Below, one piece after another: positions 16,945 through 25,854 of a DNA stretch of 64,000 nt. The notes below the pieces were generated by a model. It was not told the origin of the DNA and ran no database searches. It was given only the letters and a program-made list of their open reading frames with translations. The position numbers were made by a program, and so were the translations under genes. The DNA is taken from positions 1,302,001-1,366,000 of the forward strand of contig NC_007954.1 in the NCBI RefSeq assembly GCF_000013765.1, in the 5' to 3' direction. The stretch comes from Shewanella denitrificans OS217 (GTDB lineage: Bacteria; Pseudomonadota; Gammaproteobacteria; Enterobacterales; Shewanellaceae). Numbering within the stretch: position 1 is the stretch's first letter; every line of letters begins with the position of its first letter.

Positions 16945-17346
16945 ATGAAACCTTCTGAGCGCCGTAAGGCTCGCCGTTTAGCTGTGCAGGCTATTTATTC
17001 ATGGCAATTAAGCAAAAACAATGTTGCTGACGTTGAACATGAATTTATCACAGAGCAAAATATTGATGGCGTGGATGTCGCTTATTTTCGTGAATTATTG
17101 GCGGGTGTGGCTTCTAAGCATGAACAAATTGATGACTTGCTTAGGCCACATTTAGACCGTAAATTTGAAGACGTTTCTCCAGTGGAGAAGGCGATTGTCC
17201 GTTTGGCAGGTTACGAGTTGACCTTCCGTAAAGATGTCCCTTACAAAGTGGCCATTAACGAAGCCATTGAGCTTGCAAAAGCTTTTGGTGCGGACGATAG
17301 CCATAAGTTTGTTAACGGACTATTAGATAAACTCGTTAGACGTTAA
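16945..17346 (+). CDS. nusB: transcription antitermination factor NusB
   Basis: 133 residues. All-helical RNA-binding protein that, with NusE (S10), binds boxA of rRNA leaders. The start MKPSERRKARRLAVQAIYSWQ, SPVEKAIVRLAGYEL and the C-terminal DDSHKFVNGLLDKLVR are diagnostic. It lies 11 bases after ribH, so it is co-transcribed with it, and is followed by a terminator. Confidence 0.97.
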   Translation: MKPSERRKARRLAVQAIYSWQLSKNNVADVEHEFITEQNIDGVDVAYFRELLAGVASKHEQIDDLLRPHLDRKFEDVSPVEKAIVRLAGYELTFRKDVPYKVAINEAIELAKAFGADDSHKFVNGLLDKLVRR

Positions 17347-17355
17347 CGAGTCAGT

Positions 17356-17382
17356 AAAACGGTATCTTAGGATACCGTTTTT
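17356..17382 (+). terminator. rho-independent terminator between nusB and thiL
   Basis: AAAACGGTATC/GATACCGTTTT stem with a TTTTT tail. It probably ends, or attenuates, the rib-nusB transcript, so thiL-pgpA may have its own promoter. Confidence 0.85.
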
Positions 17383-17443
17383 CATTTTCACCCCATACTC
17401 AATTTGTAGAAGGTGGGCGGAGTGTTCCGCACCAGACGGTAAA

Positions 17444-18400
17444 GTGAAAGAATTCCAACTCATCGAGCACTATTTTCATCGCCAAAATCAGCAGCGCCGC
17501 GACGTGAAGCTGGGCATAGGTGATGACTGCGCCTTAGTTCAAGTCCCCGAAAACAAATCCCTGGCCATTTCCTGCGATACCTTAGTCGAAGGTGTGCATT
17601 TCTTTGCCGATATGCCAGCAAGAGAACTGGGCTACAAATCCTTAGCGGTGAATCTGTCTGACTTAGCGGCGATGGGCGCAGAGCCAGCATGGATGACCTT
17701 AGCGCTAACCTTACCTGAGGTTAACCAAACCTGGCTGCAAGGCTTTAGCGAAGGCTTATTTGAAGCGGCGGATTACTATGGCGTCAGTTTGATTGGTGGT
17801 GATACCACTCGCGGACCGTTAAGCATCAATATCACCATCCATGGTCTAGTGCCCAATGACACAGCGCTCAAGCGCAGTGGCGCCAAAGTGGGAGATTGGA
17901 TTTATGTCACCGGCACCTTAGGGGATTCCGCCCTAGGTTTGAATATTTTGGCTGGCAAGGTGCAAGTAGATGCCGACAATAAAGACTACTTAATTGGTCG
18001 TCATTATCGCCCCACACCTAGGGTGCTAGCGGGACAGTCATTGCGCTCATTAGCCAGTAGCGCCATCGACTTATCCGATGGCTTGATGTCAGATCTTGGC
18101 CATATTCTTAAGGCTTCAGAAGTGGGGGCCATCATCGATGTCGGCAGTATTCCACAGTCTGAAGCCATGACCAGCAGTGTTAGCCAAGATGATGCCCTAA
18201 GTTACGGCCTCACCGGCGGCGAAGATTACGAACTGTTATTTACTGTGCCTGAATCTCAGCGGGGGGCGCTGGATACTGCACTCTTGCATGCTGGGGTTAA
18301 GTTCAGCAAAATTGGTCAAATCTCAGCTGGGCGTGAACTTAAATTGCTCCTCGATGGCCAAGCATTTATCCCCAATTTCAGTGGTTTTGAGCATTTTTAA
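17444..18400 (+). CDS. thiL: thiamine-monophosphate kinase
   Basis: 318 residues. Phosphorylates thiamine phosphate to the diphosphate cofactor with ATP. AIRS-like two-domain enzyme: GIGDDCALV near residue 25, DTLVEGVHFF, YKSLAVNLSDLAAMGAEP, GGDTTRGP, AIDLSDGLMSDLGHI and YGLTGGEDYELLF. The start is GTG at 17444 (MKEFQLIEHYF), as in relatives. Its stop TAA shares an A with the ATG of pgpA, so the two are coupled. Confidence 0.96.
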   Translation: MKEFQLIEHYFHRQNQQRRDVKLGIGDDCALVQVPENKSLAISCDTLVEGVHFFADMPARELGYKSLAVNLSDLAAMGAEPAWMTLALTLPEVNQTWLQGFSEGLFEAADYYGVSLIGGDTTRGPLSINITIHGLVPNDTALKRSGAKVGDWIYVTGTLGDSALGLNILAGKVQVDADNKDYLIGRHYRPTPRVLAGQSLRSLASSAIDLSDGLMSDLGHILKASEVGAIIDVGSIPQSEAMTSSVSQDDALSYGLTGGEDYELLFTVPESQRGALDTALLHAGVKFSKIGQISAGRELKLLLDGQAFIPNFSGFEHF

Positions 18401-18894
18401 TGACGTTTCTCACCCAAGACGCTAATGTTGCTAAGTTATCCCTAAAAAACCCGGTGCACTTTCTTGCCTTGGGTTTTGGCAGCGGGCTGGCAGCCAAAGC
18501 GCCTGGTACCTTTGGTACCCTTGCCGCCGTTCCCCTGTACCTATTGCTGGCACAACTTAGCCTTCCCTGGTATCTGGCCATCACGGTATTTTGCTCTGTT
18601 ATCGGCATTTATATTTGCGGGCAAGCCGCTAAAGACATGGGGGTGCACGATCATGGTGCTATCGTCTGGGATGAAGTCGCCGGTTTATTGATTACTATGA
18701 TTGCCGCCCCACAAGGCGTTATCTGGCTTGCTATAGGCTTTGGCCTATTTCGCTTCTTCGATATTGTTAAACCTTGGCCCATACGTTGGCTCGATGCCAA
18801 AGTCCATGGCGGCTTTGGCATAATGATCGACGATGTGCTAGCCGGTGTGTTCGCCTTTTTGAGCTTACAGCTCATCATCTTCTGGTTAGGCTAA
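18400..18894 (+). CDS. pgpA: phosphatidylglycerophosphatase A
   Basis: 164 residues, inner membrane. Removes phosphate from phosphatidylglycerophosphate to give phosphatidylglycerol. Marks: GFGSGLAAKAPGTFGTLAAVP (substrate loop), DHGAIVWDEVAG with metal-binding acidic residues, RFFDIVKPWPIRWLD and GGFGIMIDDVLAGV. Three to four membrane helices. One-base overlap with thiL is the usual arrangement in gammaproteobacteria. Convergent with recN. Confidence 0.95.
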   Translation: MTFLTQDANVAKLSLKNPVHFLALGFGSGLAAKAPGTFGTLAAVPLYLLLAQLSLPWYLAITVFCSVIGIYICGQAAKDMGVHDHGAIVWDEVAGLLITMIAAPQGVIWLAIGFGLFRFFDIVKPWPIRWLDAKVHGGFGIMIDDVLAGVFAFLSLQLIIFWLG

Positions 18895-18896
18895 CT

Positions 18897-18938
18897 GGAT
18901 TACGGATTACGGATTACGGATTACAGATTACAGATAAT
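18897..18938. repeat. 7-base tandem repeat array (GGATTAC)
   Basis: Four exact GGATTAC units followed by AGATTAC and AGATAAT, just after the pgpA stop and before a terminator, between convergent genes. A similar GATTAAC array occurs at 22751-22792. Confidence 0.9.
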
Positions 18939-18954
18939 CAATATCCAAAAATAA

Positions 18955-18985
18955 AAATAGCCGCTCATAGAGCGGCTATTTTGTA
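18955..18985. terminator. terminator between convergent pgpA and recN
   Basis: AAATAGCCGCTcatagAGCGGCTATTT has A- and T-rich flanks on both sides and can serve both genes. Confidence 0.85.
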
Positions 18986-19016
18986 TCTGTAAGCTTAACA
19001 GTATTTACCTTGTTTG

Positions 19017-20681
19017 CTACGCTGACTGCATAAGCTCCCTGGCGTTGGCTAAAGTGTTTTCTGTGATCACATCACCGCCCAGTAAGCGTGCCAGTTCTTG
19101 AATTCTTTGCTCTTTATCTAATGGTCTCATTGTGGTTTCAGTGCTGCCCGCCTTATTAAACTTATCCACAAACATGTGTTGATGACCATTGCCTGCCACT
19201 TGCGGCAAGTGAGTCACGCACAAGACTTGGGTGGAGTCACCTAAACTTCTGAGCATACGGCCAACCACGGCGGCCGTTGGGCCTGAAATCCCCACGTCCA
19301 CCTCATCGAAAATGAGCGTTGGGGTGGCGACTTTCTTGGCGGTAATGACTTGTATGCCCAAACCAATACGTGACAGTTCACCACCTGAGGCGACTTTTGC
19401 CAAAGGCTGTAACTCTTGCCCTGGGTTAGTGCTGACTAAAAACTCTACGTGATCGCAGCCATTGCTGCTAAGCATTTGCGCATCAAAATTAACCGCTATG
19501 GTGAATTTTCCTTTAGGCATGTTCAACTCATGAATGGAGCGAGTCACCAGTTTATCTAGCTCCTTGGCATAGCGACAGCGGCTCTGACTGAGCTTTTGCG
19601 CATGACTTAAGTAGGCTTGCTTATTGATTTCAAGTTGGGCCGCTATTTCATTAAGCTTGGTTTCATCACCGTCAATGTCAGCCAGCTCTTGGGACAGTAG
19701 CTGATGATGTATTGCCAGCTTATCGGCGCTAACATGATGTTTTCGTGCTAATTGCATGGCCTTTGAGAGACGCAGCTCAAGCTGAGCGAAATGCTCAGGA
19801 TCAAGCTCTAAATGGCTTAAGTAGTCTTCAAGCTCGCTGGCGCTTTCTTGCACTTGGATCAAGGCTTCATTAAGCATCACAGCCACATTAGCAAGCTTTG
19901 GATCTAAGCCGGCTAACGTATCGGCCAAGGATACCGCTTTATTGAGCAAGCTCTCAATATTGGCTTCATCATCTTCACACAATAATGACAGACCCGCTTG
20001 GCAGCTTTCAATTAACTCACTGCCGTTAGCAAGGCGCTTGTGTTCTTGCTCAATTTCTTCAAACTCTTCCGGCTTCAGTCCAAACTCATCCAGTTCTTCA
20101 ACTTGGTATTGCAGTAATTGCTTACGGGCAATGCGTTCTTGCTGACTCAGTTGCAGCTGCTTGAGCTCGCTTTCAATCTGCTTGCTTCTTTGGTAGCTGC
20201 TGCTGACGGCATCGAGTAGGAGTTTGTGATTGGCGTAGCTGTCTAACAAGGTAAGCTGGTGCTCACTTTTTAGCATGGCATGGTGGGCATGTTGGCCGTG
20301 AATACCAATGAGTAGCTGCCCTATATGTTTAAGCTGGGTGACAGGTACTGGGTTGCCGTTAATATAGGCACGGGTACGGCCATCACTGTTTAGGGTGCGT
20401 CGTAAGATACATTCATTATCGAGCTCGAGATCGTTATCCTCGAGCCAGCGCTTGGCAAGAGGTACATCATCTAAGCTAAAGCGGGCACTGATCTCGGCTT
20501 TTGTTGACCCCGGGCGCACACTATTAGCATCGCCTCGATTACCTAGGCATAAGCCTAAGGCGTCGATCGCAATAGACTTACCGGCACCGGTTTCACCTGT
20601 GATGCTGGTCATGCCCGCTCTGAAATCTAATTCAAGAAAACGTACAATGGCAAAATTATTAATGCTGAGTTGGCAAAGCAT
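19017..20681 (-). CDS. recN: DNA repair protein RecN
   Basis: 554 residues. SMC-like ATPase that acts in double-strand-break repair with RecA. The N-terminal part has MLCQLSINNFAIV and Walker A ITGETGAGKSI (about residues 28-38). A long coiled coil spans about 150-380 with a central break. The C-terminal part has LASGGELSRIGLGIQV and Walker B TLIFDEVDVGISG, then CVTHLPQVA. The start is set at MLCQLS, as in relatives. Two LexA boxes lie 30-70 bases upstream, so it is SOS-induced. Confidence 0.96.
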   Translation of the reverse strand: MLCQLSINNFAIVRFLELDFRAGMTSITGETGAGKSIAIDALGLCLGNRGDANSVRPGSTKAEISARFSLDDVPLAKRWLEDNDLELDNECILRRTLNSDGRTRAYINGNPVPVTQLKHIGQLLIGIHGQHAHHAMLKSEHQLTLLDSYANHKLLLDAVSSSYQRSKQIESELKQLQLSQQERIARKQLLQYQVEELDEFGLKPEEFEEIEQEHKRLANGSELIESCQAGLSLLCEDDEANIESLLNKAVSLADTLAGLDPKLANVAVMLNEALIQVQESASELEDYLSHLELDPEHFAQLELRLSKAMQLARKHHVSADKLAIHHQLLSQELADIDGDETKLNEIAAQLEINKQAYLSHAQKLSQSRCRYAKELDKLVTRSIHELNMPKGKFTIAVNFDAQMLSSNGCDHVEFLVSTNPGQELQPLAKVASGGELSRIGLGIQVITAKKVATPTLIFDEVDVGISGPTAAVVGRMLRSLGDSTQVLCVTHLPQVAGNGHQHMFVDKFNKAGSTETTMRPLDKEQRIQELARLLGGDVITENTLANARELMQSA

Positions 20682-20712
20682 AGTCAATTCCCGTTCGATA
20701 AATGCACAAACA

Positions 20713-20750
20713 CTGTATTGATAAACAGTATACACTGGTTTTTTATACAG
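20713..20750 (-). promoter_or_regulatory. two tandem LexA (SOS) boxes upstream of recN
   Basis: CTGTATTGATAAACAG at 20713-20728 is a perfect CTGT-N8-ACAG palindrome, and CTGGTTTTTTATACAG at 20735-20750 is a one-mismatch copy, 6 bases further. Their start points are 22 bases apart, about two helix turns. Tandem LexA sites are known for recN in E. coli. Confidence 0.9.
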
Positions 20751-21023
20751 TAAAGTGAGCTGAGTTAATTTTGAGTTGTTTTTTATGCATCATCAAATAC
20801 TGGCCTCTTACCTTATTGATATATCTATATATAATTGTTTTCACTTATTTTGTTTCTGCCTGATTGCAAGGATAAGCTCACTGTTTACATCAGTAGAGTT
20901 AGTGCCCCGTTTAAAAATTTACTTCAAGCTTATGTGTAGTGTCTTGCCCATAGCATAATTTGGATGATTCTGATAAGTTCATTAAATACAGTTGATTAGC
21001 AGTACTCACTGGAGGGAATCTTA
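20751..21023. other. intergenic region, recN to NTF2-like gene
   Basis: No gene is supported. A 60-codon open frame at 20776-20958 has no Shine-Dalgarno and an unlikely Phe/Cys/Ile-rich composition. GGAGGG at 21011-21016 serves the next gene. Confidence 0.4.
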
Positions 21024-21383
21024 TTGGAAGCACTTAAGGCGAAATTGATCGATTTAGAAGAATGCTTATTCGAGCCTAAGGTGAGGGGATCAATTGCCGA
21101 ACTTGATAAGCTGCTGGGGGATGATTTTATCGAAATAACCGCAGCGGGTAGCCAATTTGACAAACAAGCTGCATTAGCGCGCCTGCCTTTTGAGTCGCCA
21201 CCCCTAATTCAAGCCCAAGATTATCAACTTAGAATGCTAGCAGTAGATTGTGCCCAACTCTTGTATCGGGCGACTATGGTAAAAGCGGGTGAAACAGAGG
21301 CAAGTGTATCGCTTAGATGCTCCATTTGGCAGCTTAGAAATCAGCAATGGCAAATGGTTTATCATCAAGGTACTTATTGTTAG
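21024..21383 (+). CDS. NTF2-like (DUF4440-type) protein
   Basis: 119 residues with the cone-shaped NTF2/SnoaL-like fold pattern: an N-terminal helix (LEECLFEPKVRGS), LLGDDFIEITAAGSQFDK, and late strands LYRATMVK, SVSLRCSIWQLRNQQWQMVYHQGTYC. The sequence is typical of DUF4440 proteins that use the pocket for small ligands; the ligand is unknown. The start is TTG at 21024, supported by GGAGGG 7 bases upstream. Single-gene unit. Confidence 0.75.
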   Translation: MEALKAKLIDLEECLFEPKVRGSIAELDKLLGDDFIEITAAGSQFDKQAALARLPFESPPLIQAQDYQLRMLAVDCAQLLYRATMVKAGETEASVSLRCSIWQLRNQQWQMVYHQGTYC

Positions 21384-21526
21384 CAGGGCTCGCTATAAAA
21401 ATTCATTTTAATATTCAGGCTGAATTAAACGAAACCGTTGATTTAATATCGACTGTGATAAAGGACTTATCATTCTTATGCTCAACAAACACTGGTTTGC
21501 ACTGATTGACAATTTTAAGGCCTAGC

Positions 21527-21982
21527 ATGATTACAAAACTTGAACATTGTGATGCCGAAATAGCGGATCACATTTTCTCTATTTTCCAAGCCTCATACAA
21601 GATCGAAGCTCAGCTAATAGGCGCGGCTAACTTTCCGCCACTGTCCCGAAGCGCAGCAGATATAGCACAATCAGGGTCACAATTTTATGGCTTTAGTGAG
21701 CATGCCAGTCTAGCGGCGGTAATAGAGATTGTTCTGGAGGATTATTGTTTAGATATTAATAGCCTCACCGTTAGCCCTGACTATTTTAGGAGGGGCATTG
21801 CCAGCAAGCTAATACGCTATGTGCTAGTAAATTTTGAATATGCACAGGCGGTTGTCGAGACCGCCGTTCGCAATCACCCTGCCATTAAGTTATATAAGCA
21901 GCAGGGTTTTGTTGAATATAAGCGCTGGACGCCTTCCCATGGTATTGAGAAACTGGCAATGTCATTGAGGGCTGCGCCTTAG
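21527..21982 (+). CDS. GNAT-family N-acetyltransferase
   Basis: About 151 residues. Acetyl-CoA-binding GNAT fold: INSLTVSPDYFRRGIASKLI (residues about 84-103) is the pyrophosphate-binding motif A with R/Q-x-x-G-x-A form, and the C-terminal AIKLYKQQGFVEYKRW is the usual terminal motif. The substrate cannot be told. I start at ATG 21527 (MITKLEHC) rather than the longer frame. Followed at once by a terminator. Confidence 0.85.
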   Translation: MITKLEHCDAEIADHIFSIFQASYKIEAQLIGAANFPPLSRSAADIAQSGSQFYGFSEHASLAAVIEIVLEDYCLDINSLTVSPDYFRRGIASKLIRYVLVNFEYAQAVVETAVRNHPAIKLYKQQGFVEYKRWTPSHGIEKLAMSLRAAP

Positions 21983-22009
21983 GCCACAAGCGCTAAGTGG
22001 CTTTTTTTT
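21983..22009 (+). terminator. rho-independent terminator after GNAT gene
   Basis: GCCAC/GTGGC stem followed by TTTTTTTT, starting at the base after the stop codon. Confidence 0.8.
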
Positions 22010-22061
22010 AACTATTATCTAGTCGTTCTAACTAGGATGTGAAATATGCAGGATGTGAAAT

Positions 22062-22667
22062 ATGCAGGATGAAAAGTGGCTGTTTGACACTGAGCTTAAA
22101 GGCAAGACAGTGACGTTAAAGCCATTACAGAGAGGGCATGCAGCGGCTTTGGTGGATGCTGCATCTGATGGCCAACTGTGGGACTTATGGTTTACCAGTG
22201 TTCCAAATCAGGATTCTGTTGATGCCTATATTGATTTAGCGTTATCAGAACAAGCGCTAGGGCGGTCCTTGCCTTTCGTGGTGGTTGATAATCTTAGCCA
22301 AAAGATTATCGGCAGCACTCGTTTCTGCAATGCTGATTGTGCGAATAAGCGAATAGAAATTGGCTATACCTGGTATTCAAAAAGCTATCAAAAAACACTA
22401 GTGAATACAGAATGTAAATACCTTCTCTTGAACCATGCATTTGAGCACCTCAAGGCGATTGCCGTTGAGTTTAGAACTCATTGGTACAACCAGGCTTCAC
22501 GTACAGCAATTGCTCGTTTAGGTGCCAAACAAGATGGCGTGATCAGAAACGCGCAGATAATGGCCGATGGTAGCTATCGAGATACCGTGGTATTTTCGAT
22601 AATCAACCATGAATGGTTAGCGGTGAAAGCGAATTTGATGTTTAACATGCAAACTCGAAATAAATAA
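22062..22667 (+). CDS. RimJ/RimL-type GNAT acetyltransferase
   Basis: 201 residues. Proteins of this type acetylate protein N-termini or small amines. Order: KTVTLKPLQRGHAAALVDAA (strand 1), LPFVVVDNLSQKIIGSTRF, IEIGYTWYSKSYQKTLVNTECKYLLLNHAFEHL, AVEFRTHWYNQASRTAIARLGAKQDG, then RDTVVFSIINHEW. The region before the start contains a direct repeat of GGATGTGAAATATGCA, so the translation start region was duplicated; ATG 22062 is the only one in frame. The gene at 49545-49940 is a shortened relative. Confidence 0.85.
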   Translation: MQDEKWLFDTELKGKTVTLKPLQRGHAAALVDAASDGQLWDLWFTSVPNQDSVDAYIDLALSEQALGRSLPFVVVDNLSQKIIGSTRFCNADCANKRIEIGYTWYSKSYQKTLVNTECKYLLLNHAFEHLKAIAVEFRTHWYNQASRTAIARLGAKQDGVIRNAQIMADGSYRDTVVFSIINHEWLAVKANLMFNMQTRNK

Positions 22668-22672
22668 TAACT

Positions 22673-22729
22673 AAAGGCCACTTTCTGTCGAAACTGCTAA
22701 GTTTCAGAAACAAGAAGGTGGCCTTTTTA
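22673..22729. terminator. terminator between convergent GNAT and radical SAM genes
   Basis: AAAGGCCACTTTCTG pairs with CAAGAAGGTGGCCTTT (one mismatch), with an inner GAAACT/AGTTTC stem and a TTTTT tail. Confidence 0.8.
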
Positions 22730-22750
22730 GCTGATGCTACTAATTTATAC

Positions 22751-22792
22751 GATTAACGATTAACGATTAACGATTAACGAATAGCGATTAAC
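22751..22792. repeat. 7-base tandem repeat array (GATTAAC)
   Basis: Four exact GATTAAC units, a variant GAATAGC, then another GATTAAC, ending 7 bases before the stop codon of the convergent radical SAM gene. Confidence 0.9.
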
Positions 22793-22798
22793 TATGAC

Positions 22799-24733
22799 TC
22801 ATTCTTCATAGCTTTCGATGAGATTATTAACTGCTTTTGATATCAAGTCTTTTTTCATTGAAGTGCGGCAAACGCTCTGGTTAAACCAGAAGCTCATCGG
22901 CTGTTCGAAACCTATACCGTGCATATAGTTGTAGATAGCTTTACGCAGCCCCTCGCCCAGCATTTCATGATCTGTGCCTGTGGGATCGGTAAAGTCCACA
23001 TCGTTTTCAGCGAATAAAATTTCTGGGCGCTCAGCGAGGGTAATGCCAAATTGTTCAGGGTTCATGCCAATAGGGCTGTGAACCGTGGCGACAAAACGAT
23101 GCCAGTAGGCGGACTGAAAACAGCCTAGGGCCATCATCTGACGCACCATCTCAAGGGAGTCGACAGTTTCTTGCTCGGTTTGGGTGGGGAAGCCATACAT
23201 CAAGTAAGCGTGAACCATAATCCCAGCATCACTGAAGGCTTTAGTGACCTTGGCGACGCGCTCTACACTGACGCCTTTTTTCATCAGTTTTAAAAGGCGA
23301 TCGGACGCCACTTCAAGGCCGCCGCTGACCGCGATACAACCAGAGTCTGCCAGTAATTGGCAACGTGCTGGGCTAAAGGTTCGCTCGAAACGAATGTTGC
23401 CCCACCAACTGATCACCACACCGCGCTCAATTAAGCGTTTTGCGAAGGCAAATAAAGTCTTTGGCGGCAGGGCTTCATCAACAAAATGAAAGCCTGTTTG
23501 CCCAGTTTCTTCGATAAGTTGTTCGATGCGGTCAACCAGAATATCGGCGCCAGCGGTGTCGTAGCGGTCGATATAGTCCAGGCTGACATCACAAAAGCTG
23601 CATTTACGCCAGTAACAGCCATGGGCTATGGTGAGCTTATTCCAGCGTCCATCACTCCAAATTCTGTGCATGGGATTGAGCATTTCACATAAAGATAGGT
23701 ATTCATCCAAGGGCAGGCCATCGTAAACCGGCGCGCCGACTTCGCTTTGGGGGATATCGTGCAGCTGGGCATTTTGATTTAAATGCACATGGGGCTGACC
23801 ATTTTCATCCTCAGCGAGAAAGTAAGTGCGTACTAGCTCATCGATTTCGCGCTTGCCTTCAAAGTATTCAAGTAGGGTGATAAAGGGGCGCTCGCCATCA
23901 TCCAGACAGATAAAATCGACAAATTCAAACACCCTAGGATCTTTCAGTGCCCGAAGCTCAGTATTAATAAAGCCACCGCCTAGCACGATAGGAAGTTCAG
24001 GATTGATGGCTTTACAGGTTTGCGCAATGCGTAAGGCGCCCAGCATATTACCGGGGAAAGGCACGGTTAATGCGACGACGCTTGGCTGAGTTTCTTCCAG
24101 ATACTGCTCGACTAGTTGTTCTAAAATCTCAGAGCTGAAGCTCGGCTCACCCATCAAGGTTTCGTAGAGATTATCAAAGCTTGGGTTGGCTGCGGCTAAT
24201 TGCTCACCATAACGGCTGACTTCAAAGTAGGGATCAACCCCTTGAGTGATGACGGTCGACAGATCGTTAATAAACAGGGTGGCGAGATATTTGGCCTTAT
24301 CTTGCACGCCAAGATTGCCGAAGGCGGCCTGCAACACATCGCCGGATACCGCTTCCATTTGTGCAATGGCGTCAAAGGCTGGGCCTTCGGGTAAAAAGCG
24401 GCGGGAATTTATCCGCATGGCAAGGCTTGGATCCTTGCCCTGCAAAAAGCGAATCGCGCTCTCAACGGTCAGATGGTAGCGGTCAAACTCAGCCAGAAAA
24501 TTAAAGATGGCATCGGGCAATTCATCGTCTTCAAAATGCTCGAAGTTTTCTTCCACGTGCTGGCGAATGCTCTCAAGCGCAGGGGCCGTCATCATCTCAA
24601 GAAATAGCTCAATGGCAGGATCTCGCTGCACCGCCTCATAGCCACGTGAGCGCAAAAACCCCGTTAAATATGCCGTTGCCGGATAGGGGGTATTTAGCTG
24701 GGTCATAGGTGGAGTCATTAGAAGAACGGTCAT
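22799..24733 (-). CDS. B12-binding-domain radical SAM protein, unknown substrate
   Basis: About 644 residues. The N-terminus (MTVLLMTPPMTQLNTPYPATAYLTGFLRSRGYE) and the stretch VVALTVPFPGNMLGALRIAQ..LPIVLGGGFI have the shape of a cobalamin-binding Rossmann domain, though the extra insert between them (about residues 35-215) is unusual. The radical SAM part has CYWRKCSFC (C-x3-C-type cluster with an extra residue pattern HGCYWRKCSFCDVS), GGLEVASDR and a YGFPTQTEQE motif. I start at MTVLLM, since the upstream frame is unlike the family. Conserved in Shewanella; single gene. Confidence 0.85.
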   Translation of the reverse strand: MTVLLMTPPMTQLNTPYPATAYLTGFLRSRGYEAVQRDPAIELFLEMMTAPALESIRQHVEENFEHFEDDELPDAIFNFLAEFDRYHLTVESAIRFLQGKDPSLAMRINSRRFLPEGPAFDAIAQMEAVSGDVLQAAFGNLGVQDKAKYLATLFINDLSTVITQGVDPYFEVSRYGEQLAAANPSFDNLYETLMGEPSFSSEILEQLVEQYLEETQPSVVALTVPFPGNMLGALRIAQTCKAINPELPIVLGGGFINTELRALKDPRVFEFVDFICLDDGERPFITLLEYFEGKREIDELVRTYFLAEDENGQPHVHLNQNAQLHDIPQSEVGAPVYDGLPLDEYLSLCEMLNPMHRIWSDGRWNKLTIAHGCYWRKCSFCDVSLDYIDRYDTAGADILVDRIEQLIEETGQTGFHFVDEALPPKTLFAFAKRLIERGVVISWWGNIRFERTFSPARCQLLADSGCIAVSGGLEVASDRLLKLMKKGVSVERVAKVTKAFSDAGIMVHAYLMYGFPTQTEQETVDSLEMVRQMMALGCFQSAYWHRFVATVHSPIGMNPEQFGITLAERPEILFAENDVDFTDPTGTDHEMLGEGLRKAIYNYMHGIGFEQPMSFWFNQSVCRTSMKKDLISKAVNNLIESYEE

Positions 24734-24803
24734 AGCCTGCCTTGAACGTAAAATCGGATAAAAATTTGGTCGCATTCTAGCAGTAAAAATAGCTCAAATC
24801 CCT

Positions 24804-25493
24804 TTAATTAAGGATGGTTTTTAGATAGCCACTGCCAAGTTGTCGCATTTGCTTTTCACCCCAGGCCACTCGTTGATGCAGATACGGAGTTAAATGGTGA
24901 GGGGAGCGGCTGCGGGGGCTTGGCAGCAGCACGGCTAGTCGCGCGGCTTCGTTAATGGATAGATAGCGTGCCGATTTATTAAAATAATGCCGACTGGCGG
25001 CTTCCACGCCATAAATCCCTTTGCCGAATTCTGCCACGTTTAAGTACACCTCTAAGATGCGCTTTTTGCCCCAAACCGCTTCAAGGCTCACGGCCAGCAT
25101 GGCTTCTAGGCCTTTGCGGACCAAGTTTCTGCCGGGCCAAAGTAAGAGATTTTTTGCGGTTTGTTGAGTGATGGTACTGGCACCACGAAGGCCTTGGCCG
25201 TCGTCATATTGGTTAAGGGCTTTAGTGATGGAGGTAAAATCAATGCCGAAATGCTTAGGAAACAGCTGATCTTCCGAGGCAACTACAGCCAGGGGAAGGT
25301 GCGATGGCAGTTCATCTATGCTTACCCAATGCTGGCTGACAGGGTACGCGCTTTGCAGCATAAATGAAGTGGTCGGCGGCGGCACAAATCTCAGCACCAG
25401 TAAGAGCACAAGCAATAATAAAACCACAACTAGCAAAAAACGCCATGTGATAAACCAAGTCCAAGCCATAAAACCGCGTCTACGAACTGTCAT
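24804..25493 (-). CDS. mtgA: monofunctional biosynthetic peptidoglycan transglycosylase
   Basis: 229 residues. Polymerises lipid II into glycan strands at the inner membrane, without a transpeptidase domain. N-terminal anchor at residues about 10-35 (Leu/Val run). GT51 motifs: VVASEDQLFPKHFGID (catalytic Glu), GASTITQQTAKNLLLWPGRNLVRKGLEA and EVYLNVAEFGKGIYGVEAASRHYF. Normal length. Confidence 0.96.
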   Translation of the reverse strand: MTVRRRGFMAWTWFITWRFLLVVVLLLLVLLLVLRFVPPPTTSFMLQSAYPVSQHWVSIDELPSHLPLAVVASEDQLFPKHFGIDFTSITKALNQYDDGQGLRGASTITQQTAKNLLLWPGRNLVRKGLEAMLAVSLEAVWGKKRILEVYLNVAEFGKGIYGVEAASRHYFNKSARYLSINEAARLAVLLPSPRSRSPHHLTPYLHQRVAWGEKQMRQLGSGYLKTILN

Positions 25494-25854
25494 TCATTGT
25501 CTCATCTAAGGGTTAACTAGCCTAGGAGGCTGTGGAGGGCTTCAAAGTTCACGCTTTATGAACTGCAAAATGTGCAATGTGCAAGAGTATAGGGTATTGA
25601 GCATCAAGACCAAAGGTGAATAAAGGGCTAAGGCTGAATGGCTGTTCCAATCACATATTCAAGCATTGTCATGAACCACAGGCGCATCCATAGCAAGGGC
25701 ATAAAATTTTAAATGTGAGTTTTTCGATGTTAATTTTTTGTAAAACCCACCTTTGCTAACTAGCTTATAAAGATGCGAAAAAATCATTGCTAAATTAGCC
25801 TGCTTAGCACCATACATGACGCTAAGGCAGCTGAACAAATAAAAGGATTTAGAC
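25494..25854. other. intergenic region before the caspase-like effector gene
   Basis: 361 bases with no supported gene. AAAAGGATTTAGAC just before 25855 is a good ribosome-binding site for the next gene. No repeats or operators were recognised. Confidence 0.4.

Noticed and set aside
18897..18938. CRISPR-like array
   Set aside because: Units are 7 bases with no spacers; no cas genes in the window.
20776..20958. 60-codon frame downstream of the LexA boxes
   Set aside because: No Shine-Dalgarno, composition rich in Phe, Cys and Ile with no family features.
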